DNA of 64,000 nucleotides. Source: Streptomyces nigrescens (GTDB taxonomy: Bacteria > Actinomycetota > Actinomycetes > Streptomycetales > Streptomycetaceae). Shown here piece after piece: positions 58,835-64,000 of the stretch. The stretch is from NCBI GenBank assembly GCA_024349765.1, contig AP026073.1:4960001-5024000 (forward strand), read 5' to 3'. Within the stretch, counting starts at the first letter, position 1. Every line of letters starts with the position of its first letter. The position numbers and the translations under genes were made by a program. The notes beneath the pieces are model-generated. The model did not search any database and had not been told where the DNA came from. It saw only the letters and a list, made by a program, of their open reading frames with translations.

Positions 58835-61039
58835 TCAGTCGCTGAACTTCTCGCCCCTTTCGGCCTTTTCGACCAGCGATGCGGGGGGCGCGAAGCGGTC
58901 GCCGTAGGCCGTTTGGAGCTCCCGGGCGCGGGTCACGAAGCCGGGGAGGCCGACGAGGTCCTCGCGGCCCGGGCCGCCCTGGTAGCCATTGATGTACTGG
59001 ATCACGCCGCCGGTCCAGCCCGGGAAACCGATGCCGAAGATGGAGCCGATGTTGGCGTCGGCGACCGAGGTGAGCACGCCTTCCTCGAAGCAGCGGACGG
59101 TGTCCAGGGCTTCGGAGAAGAGCATGCGTTCCTGCATGTCGATGAAGGGGATGGTGGCGCCTTCGCGGGCGAAGTGCTCGCGAAGGCCCGGCCAGAGGGC
59201 GGCGCGCCGGCCGTCGTCGCCGTACTCGTAGAAGCCGGCGCCCCCGCTACGGCCGGGGCGGCCGAACTCGTCGACCATCCGGTCGATGACCTCGTCCGCC
59301 GGGTGTGGCTGCCAGGTGCCGCCGGCCTCCTCGACGGCCCGCCGGCTCTCCTCACGGATCTTGCGCGGCAGCGTCAGGGTCAGCTCGTCCATCAGGGACA
59401 GCACCTTGGCGGGGTAGCCGGCCTGGGCGGCGGCCTGTTCGACGGAGGCCGGCTCCAGGCCCTCGCCGATCATCGCCACGCCCTCGTTGATGAACTGGCC
59501 GATGACGCGGGAGGTGAAGAAGCCGCGCGAGTCGTTGACCACGATCGGCGTCTTCTTGATCTGGCGGACCAGGTCGAAGGCGCGGGCCAGCGCCTCGTCG
59601 CCGGTCCGTTCGCCCTTGATGATCTCGACCAGCGGCATCTTGTCGACCGGTGAGAAGAAGTGCAGCCCGATGAAGTCCTGGTCCCGTTCGACGCCTTCGG
59701 CGAGGAGCGTGATGGGGAGGGTGGAGGTGTTGGAGCACAGCAGCGCGTCGGGCGCGACGATGTGCTGGATCTCCTTGAACACCTTGTGCTTGAGGGCGAC
59801 GTCCTCGAAGACCGCCTCGATGACGGCGTCGCAGCCGGCGAGGTCGGCGGGATCGGCGGTGGGTGTGATCCGGGCGAGCAGTTCGTCGCGTTTCTGCTCG
59901 GTCGTGCGGCCCCGGGAGAGCGCCTTGTCGAGCAGCCCCTCCGAGTACGCCTTGCCCTTCTGTGCGGCCTCCGGGGTGACGTCCTTGAGGACGACCTGGA
60001 TGCCCGCCTTGGCGCAGGCGTAGGCGATTCCGGCGCCCATCATGCCGGCGCCGAGCACGGCGACTTTCTCGACCGTGCGGGGTGCGATGCCCTTGGGGCG
60101 GTTGGCACCGGAGTTGACGGCCTGGAGGTCGAAGAAGAAGGCCTGGATCATGTTCTTGGAGACCTGGCCGGTGACCAGTTCGACGAAGTACCGCGCCTCG
60201 ATGGTCTGCGCGGTCTCGAAGTCGACCTGGGAGCCCTCGACGGCCGCGGCGAGGATGTTGCGCGGGGCCGGGTACGGCGCGCCGTTGAGCTGCTTCTTGA
60301 GGTTGGCGGGGAACGCCGGGAGGTTGGCCGCGAACTTCGGCTGGGCGGGGGTGCCGCCGGGGATGCGGTAGCCCTTGGCGTCCCAGGGCTGCTGGGACTC
60401 GGGGTGCTCGTCGATGAAGGCGCGGGCCTTGGTGAGGAGTTCGTCGGGGGTGGCCGCGACGTCGTGGATCAGTCCGGCGTCCCTGGCGCGGGTGGCGTTG
60501 TACTGGGTGCCCTGGAGCAGCACCTTGAGCAGGGCGTCGGCGATGCCGAGCAGTCGTACGGTGCGGGTGACGCCGCCGGCGGCGGGCAGCAGGCCGAGGG
60601 TGACCTCGGGCAGGCCGATCTTGGTGGCGGGGGTGTCGAGGGCGATGCGGTGGTGGCAGGCCAGCGCGATTTCGTAACCGCCGCCCAGCGCCGCGCCGTT
60701 GACGGCGGCGACGACGGGCTTGCCGAGTGTCTCGAGGCGGCGCAGGTCGCGCTTGATGCCGTTGCCTGCCTCGAAGGCCTGCTGGGCCTGGGCGGGGGTG
60801 ACGGCGATCAGGTCGCGGAGGTCGCCGCCGGCGAAGAAGGTCTTCTTGGCGGAGGTGATGATGATGCCGCGGATGCTGTCCTTCTCGGCCTCCAGGCGGT
60901 CGACGGCCGCGGTGAGGGAGGTCTTGAAGGCGTTGTTCATGGTGTTGGCGGACTGGTCGGGGTCGTCCAGGACCAGGGTGACGACGCCGGTCTCGTCCTT
61001 TTCCCAGCGGATGGTCGACAAAGCTGCGGGTTCACTCAT
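58835..61039 (-). CDS. fadB: FadB-like multifunctional enoyl-CoA hydratase/3-hydroxyacyl-CoA dehydrogenase
   Basis: A 734-residue bifunctional enzyme of fatty acid beta-oxidation. Residues 1-200 are the crotonase domain (oxyanion VVAAVNGAALGGGYEIALACH; TKIGLPEVTLGLLPAAGG with the catalytic Glu region). From about residue 340 is the NAD-binding domain (VAVLGAGMMGAGIAYACAKAG), with FIGLHFFSPVDKMPLVEII carrying the catalytic His, and the C-terminal dimerisation domains follow. It hydrates enoyl-CoA and oxidises the hydroxyacyl product. ATG 61039 starts the fold; the frame upstream is shadow. It is the last gene of the operon, 32 bp after the thiolase. Confidence 0.95.
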   Translation of the reverse strand: MSEPAALSTIRWEKDETGVVTLVLDDPDQSANTMNNAFKTSLTAAVDRLEAEKDSIRGIIITSAKKTFFAGGDLRDLIAVTPAQAQQAFEAGNGIKRDLRRLETLGKPVVAAVNGAALGGGYEIALACHHRIALDTPATKIGLPEVTLGLLPAAGGVTRTVRLLGIADALLKVLLQGTQYNATRARDAGLIHDVAATPDELLTKARAFIDEHPESQQPWDAKGYRIPGGTPAQPKFAANLPAFPANLKKQLNGAPYPAPRNILAAAVEGSQVDFETAQTIEARYFVELVTGQVSKNMIQAFFFDLQAVNSGANRPKGIAPRTVEKVAVLGAGMMGAGIAYACAKAGIQVVLKDVTPEAAQKGKAYSEGLLDKALSRGRTTEQKRDELLARITPTADPADLAGCDAVIEAVFEDVALKHKVFKEIQHIVAPDALLCSNTSTLPITLLAEGVERDQDFIGLHFFSPVDKMPLVEIIKGERTGDEALARAFDLVRQIKKTPIVVNDSRGFFTSRVIGQFINEGVAMIGEGLEPASVEQAAAQAGYPAKVLSLMDELTLTLPRKIREESRRAVEEAGGTWQPHPADEVIDRMVDEFGRPGRSGGAGFYEYGDDGRRAALWPGLREHFAREGATIPFIDMQERMLFSEALDTVRCFEEGVLTSVADANIGSIFGIGFPGWTGGVIQYINGYQGGPGREDLVGLPGFVTRARELQTAYGDRFAPPASLVEKAERGEKFSD

Positions 61040-61071
61040 GGTGCGTACTCCGTGGTGGGTGGGACGAGGGG

Positions 61072-62286
61072 TCAGAGGCGCTCGATGACGGTGGCGATGC
61101 CCATGCCGCCGCCGACGCAGAGGGTGGCCAGGCCGTAGCGCTTGTCCTGCCGCTCGAGTTCGTCGACGAGGGTGCCGAGGATCATCGCGCCGGTGGCGCC
61201 GAGGGGGTGGCCCAGGGCGATGGCGCCGCCGTTGACGTTGACCTTGTCGAGGCTCAGGCCCATGTCCTTGACGAAGCGGAGCACGACGGCGGCGAAGGCC
61301 TCGTTGATCTCGACCAGGTCGATGTCGTCGATGGTCAGGCCGGCCTTGGTGAGCGCCTTGCGGCTGGCGGGGGCGGGGCCGGTGAGCATGATCGTCGGTT
61401 CGGAGCCGGAGACCGCGGCGGAGAGGATCCGGGCCCGGGGGGTGAGGCCGTAGCGCTCGCCGACCTCCTTGTTGCCGATGGCGACGAGGGCGGCGCCGTC
61501 CACGATGCCGGAGGAGTTGCCGGCGTGGTGGACGTGGTCGATCTTCTCGACCCAGTGGTACTTCTGCAGGGCGACCGCGTCGAAGCCGCCGGCGTCCCCA
61601 ATGGTGGCGAAGGACGGCTTGAGGGAGGCGAGGGAGTCGGCGGTGGTGCCGGGGCGCATGTGTTCGTCGTGGTCGAGGACGACGAGGCCGTTGCGGTCGC
61701 GCACGGGGACTACGGACCGGTCGAAGCGGCCGTCCTTCCATGCTGCGGCGGCCCGTTCCTGGGAGAGGGCGGCGAACTCGTCGACGTCGCGCCGGCTGTA
61801 GCCCTCGATGGTGGCGATGAGGTCGGCGCCGATGCCCTGGGGGACGAAGCCGGTGTCGAAGTTGGTCATCGGGTCGGCGAACCAGGCGCCGCCGTCGGAC
61901 GCCATCGGGACCCGCGACATGGATTCGACGCCGCCCGCGAGGACGAGGTCTTCCCAGCCGGAACGGACTTTGGCGGCGGCCATGTTGACGGCTTCGAGGC
62001 CGGAGGCACAGAAGCGGTTCTCCTGGACGCCGGCGACGGTGTCGGGCAGGCCGGCGGCGATCGCGGCGATGCGGGCGATGTCGGAGCCCTGGTCGCCGAC
62101 GGGGCCGACGACGCCGAGGACGATGTCGTCGATCGCGGCCGGGTCGAGGCCGGGGAAGCGGCGGCGTACTTCGTGGAGCAGGCCGACGACGAGGTCGATG
62201 GGCTTGGTGCCGTGCAGCGCGCCGTTGGCCTTGCCGCGGCCGCGCGGGGTGCGGATCGCGTCGTATACGTACGCTTCGGAACTCAC
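61072..62286 (-). CDS. fadA: Acetyl-CoA C-acyltransferase (thiolase, FadA-like)
   Basis: A 404-residue thiolase that cleaves 3-ketoacyl-CoA to acetyl-CoA and a shortened acyl-CoA. The nucleophile Cys93 lies in [30 protein letters not shown] has the catalytic His and [10 protein letters not shown] the second Cys. The length and motifs are standard. GTG 62286 overlaps no gene and follows the acyl-CoA dehydrogenase by 22 bp with GGGGAGG-type purines upstream. With the FadB-like subunit downstream it forms a typical trifunctional pair. Confidence 0.96.
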   Translation of the reverse strand: MSSEAYVYDAIRTPRGRGKANGALHGTKPIDLVVGLLHEVRRRFPGLDPAAIDDIVLGVVGPVGDQGSDIARIAAIAAGLPDTVAGVQENRFCASGLEAVNMAAAKVRSGWEDLVLAGGVESMSRVPMASDGGAWFADPMTNFDTGFVPQGIGADLIATIEGYSRRDVDEFAALSQERAAAAWKDGRFDRSVVPVRDRNGLVVLDHDEHMRPGTTADSLASLKPSFATIGDAGGFDAVALQKYHWVEKIDHVHHAGNSSGIVDGAALVAIGNKEVGERYGLTPRARILSAAVSGSEPTIMLTGPAPASRKALTKAGLTIDDIDLVEINEAFAAVVLRFVKDMGLSLDKVNVNGGAIALGHPLGATGAMILGTLVDELERQDKRYGLATLCVGGGMGIATVIERL

Positions 62287-62308
62287 TGGTAAGCCTTTCC
62301 GGGGAGGG

Positions 62309-63463
62309 TTAGCCGAGCAAGGAGCGGCCGATGATCTCCTTCATGATCTCGGTCGTCCCGCCGTAGATGGTCTGGATGCGGCCGTCGGTGAAGGCCTTGG
62401 CGACGCGGTATTCGGTCATGTAGCCGTAGCCGCCGTGGAGTTGGAGGCAGCGGTCGGCGACGCGTTTCTGGAGTTCGGTGGCCCACCACTTGGCCATGGA
62501 GGCGTGTACGGCGTCGAGGGTGCCGTCGGAGTGGTCGGCGATACAGCGGTCGAGGAAGGTGCGGGTGACGGCGCATTCGGTGGCCATCTCGGCGATCTCG
62601 AAGCGGATGTGCTGGAGCTTGGCCAGCGGTCGTCCGAATGCCTCGCGTTCCTTGACGTATTGGGTGGTGATCTCCAGGAGGTGTTCGGCGGCGGCGATGC
62701 CGGCGACGGCTATGCCCATGCGTTCCTGTGCGAGGTTGGTCATGAGGTGGACGAAGGCGCCGTTGAGCTCGCCGAGGAGGTTGTCCTTGGGGACGCGTAC
62801 GTCGTGGAAGAACAGTTCGGCGGTGTCCTGGGATTTCTGGCCGATCTTGTCGAGGTTGCGGCCGCGTTCGAAGCCTGGCGTTCCGCGTTCGACGACGAGC
62901 AGCGACAGGCCGTGTGCGCCGCCTTCGGGTGTGGTCTTGGCGACGACGATGACGAGGTCGGCGAGGATGCCGTTGGAGATGAACGTCTTGGAGCCGTTCA
63001 GCAGCCAGTGGTCGCCCTTGTCCTCGGCGGTGGTGCGGATGCCCTGGAGGTCGGAGCCCGCGCCCGGTTCGGTCATGGCGATGGCGGTGATGATCTCGCC
63101 GCGGCAGAAGCCGGGCAGCCAGCGTTGCTTCTGTTCGTCGGTGGCGAGGGAGGTCAGGTAGGGGCCGATGATGTCGTTGTGCAGGCCCAGGGCGAGTCCG
63201 GGGGTGCCGGCGCGGGTGAACTCCTCGGCGAGGACGGCGCTGTAGCGGAAGTCGGGGTTGCCTCCGCCGCCGTATTCCTCGGGCACGGCCATGCCCAGCA
63301 GGCCCTGTCGGCCGGCGGCGCGCCAGGCGTCCCGGCTGACGATGCCGTCCTTCTCCCACTGTTCGTAGTGGGGCGTCACCTCTTTGGCGAGGAAGGTGCG
63401 GACGGTTTCCCGGAAGGCCTCGTGGTCCTCGGTGAAGATCTGGCGCGGCAGTGGGGCGGTCAT
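62309..63463 (-). CDS. Acyl-CoA dehydrogenase
   Basis: A 384-residue FAD-dependent acyl-CoA dehydrogenase making the enoyl-CoA of the first beta-oxidation step. Signatures are [15 protein letters not shown] (FAD/substrate) and the C-terminal [18 protein letters not shown] and [13 protein letters not shown], whose Glu is the likely catalytic base. ATG 63463 has GAGGAGGGC upstream, and the gene follows a 44-codon frame by 15 bp. Electrons would pass to an ETF encoded elsewhere. Confidence 0.96.
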   Translation of the reverse strand: MTAPLPRQIFTEDHEAFRETVRTFLAKEVTPHYEQWEKDGIVSRDAWRAAGRQGLLGMAVPEEYGGGGNPDFRYSAVLAEEFTRAGTPGLALGLHNDIIGPYLTSLATDEQKQRWLPGFCRGEIITAIAMTEPGAGSDLQGIRTTAEDKGDHWLLNGSKTFISNGILADLVIVVAKTTPEGGAHGLSLLVVERGTPGFERGRNLDKIGQKSQDTAELFFHDVRVPKDNLLGELNGAFVHLMTNLAQERMGIAVAGIAAAEHLLEITTQYVKEREAFGRPLAKLQHIRFEIAEMATECAVTRTFLDRCIADHSDGTLDAVHASMAKWWATELQKRVADRCLQLHGGYGYMTEYRVAKAFTDGRIQTIYGGTTEIMKEIIGRSLLG

Positions 63464-63478
63464 CTCGGTGGGCCCTCC

Positions 63479-63613
63479 TCAGAGCCAGTTCTTGACGGTC
63501 TCGATGGGCCGGGCGGCCCGGGTGGTGGCCGGGGCGGCCGGTTCCGGGGCGACGGTGCCTTCGGTGGTCGGGGGTGGGTCGGCCGCGTGGCGGAGTGTGG
63601 TGGTGGGTTCCAT
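63479..63613 (-). CDS. Small Pro/Thr/Ala-rich protein, 44 residues, hypothetical
   Basis: A short frame whose ATG (63613) overlaps the TGA of the upstream CoA-transferase gene (TGATG), giving a translational coupling design, and whose stop lies 15 bp before the acyl-CoA dehydrogenase start. The peptide has a Pro/Thr/Ala-rich middle and ends RPIETVKNWL. No family is recognised. It may be a real small protein or only a coupling spacer between the two enzymes; the frame is longer upstream but there it shadows the CoA-transferase. Confidence 0.4.
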   Translation of the reverse strand: MEPTTTLRHAADPPPTTEGTVAPEPAAPATTRAARPIETVKNWL

Positions 63614-64000
63614 CAGTGGGCCGCGTCCTTCTGTTCGGTGCGGCCCGGGGTGTGGGCGGGGCCTTCGGGGGGTGGGGTGAGGAGGCTGGGGGTCTGCCAG
63701 TCGTGGGCGATGTCCTCGGTGTCCGCGCCGGGCCGGGCGGGTGGTGTGCGGACCGTGCCCGGGGTATGCGAGAAGCGGGGTGCGGGCGCGGGTTGGGTGA
63801 TGCCGCCGTGGTCGACGAAGGTGCCGCGGGCGGCGAGATGGGGGTGGTGTGGTGCCTCGCGCAGGGAGAGGACCGGCGCGACGCAGGCGTCGGAGTCCTG
63901 GAAGACGGTGGTCCATTCGTCCCTGGTGCGGGTCTTGAAGCGGGCCGCGATGGCGGTGCGCAGTTCGTTCCAGGCGGCGAGGTCGTCTCGTGCCGGGGCT
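63613..64000 (-). CDS. CaiB/BaiF-type CoA-transferase, C-terminal part (cut by window edge)
   Basis: The last 128 residues of a class III CoA-transferase (CaiB/BaiF, alpha-methylacyl-CoA racemase type). RFKTRTRDEWTTVFQDSDACVAPVLSLREAPHHPHLAARG (given as the region of residues about 20-60 of this fragment) is the recognisable C-terminal pattern, ending with a Pro-rich tail. The N-terminal part and its catalytic Asp lie beyond the right edge. It moves CoA between acids or racemises branched acyl-CoAs, and heads the visible part of the beta-oxidation operon. The stop codon overlaps the next ATG. Confidence 0.85.
   Translation of the reverse strand, partial: APARDDLAAWNELRTAIAARFKTRTRDEWTTVFQDSDACVAPVLSLREAPHHPHLAARGTFVDHGGITQPAPAPRFSHTPGTVRTPPARPGADTEDIAHDWQTPSLLTPPPEGPAHTPGRTEQKDAAH

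Noticed and set aside
58698-58907. A 69-codon plus-strand protein
   Set aside because: It reads through the AT-rich patch, the terminator hairpin and into the antisense of the FadB-like gene, and has no ribosome site or similarity.

Overview
The window is high-GC actinomycete DNA, almost certainly a Streptomyces chromosome. The grounds are strong G/C third-position bias, many GTG starts, many 4-bp ATGA/GTGA gene overlaps, a hopanoid operon, an XRE/DUF397 regulator pair, a free-standing RsbW-like ATPase at each of two sites, and promoters with TANNNT -10 boxes. No phage, transposon, CRISPR array or rRNA is visible. One tRNA gene (initiator tRNA-fMet) lies at 32839-32912.

Layout. 1-10.6 kb is mixed: a DUF4232 lipoprotein, a LysE exporter, a metallo-beta-lactamase-fold hydrolase, a broken GNAT acetyltransferase, an FAD monooxygenase, a PfkB kinase, an XRE/DUF397/methyltransferase operon with a divergent ATPase, an SGNH hydrolase and a tyrosine phosphatase. 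10.6-23.5 kb, all on the minus strand, is a serpin-like gene followed upstream by the hopanoid operon: hpnC, hpnD, hpnE, a trans-prenyltransferase, shc, hpnG, hpnH, dxs and a class III aminotransferase. Together these cover isoprenoid supply, chain elongation, squalene formation, cyclisation to hopene, adenosyl side-chain addition and nucleobase removal, and probably amination of the side chain.

23.9-30.9 kb, also minus strand, is a tightly overlapping seven-gene operon ended by a perfect hairpin: a CDP-alcohol phosphotransferase with an apparent CTG start, a sugar/alcohol-phosphate nucleotidyltransferase, a glycerol-1-phosphate-dehydrogenase-like enzyme, a second CDP-alcohol phosphotransferase, a GT2 glycosyltransferase and a TagGH-like two-gene exporter. 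The set reads as synthesis and export of a phosphodiester-linked envelope lipid or polymer. It lies between the hopanoid operon and the isopentenyl-diphosphate isomerase gene idi, and is my best candidate for an undescribed system.

31.5-45.6 kb holds idi, an RsbW-like ATPase, tRNA-fMet, an ABC-F protein, an enoyl-CoA hydratase, two DJ-1/PfpI-type proteins (one fused to an AraC domain), a SCO6745-family protein, the transcription accessory factor Tex, a chloramphenicol-exporter-like MFS gene preceded by an apparent nine-codon leaderless leader peptide and terminator hairpin, a FUSC exporter and a D-amino-acid oxidase. 45.7-53.8 kb is a run of secreted hydrolases (M14, S15 and M1 peptidases, sphingomyelinase) with an MpaB-type oxygenase and a macro-domain protein. 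53.9-64 kb has an amino acid permease, an AMP-forming acyl-CoA ligase divergent from a MerR regulator, and a beta-oxidation operon (FadB-like, thiolase, acyl-CoA dehydrogenase, CaiB-type CoA-transferase) that runs off the right edge.

Short in-frame minisatellites (periods 18, 24 and 29 bp) recur in the right half. Several genes appear to be transcribed leaderless, with the -10 box exactly 12 nt before the ATG.
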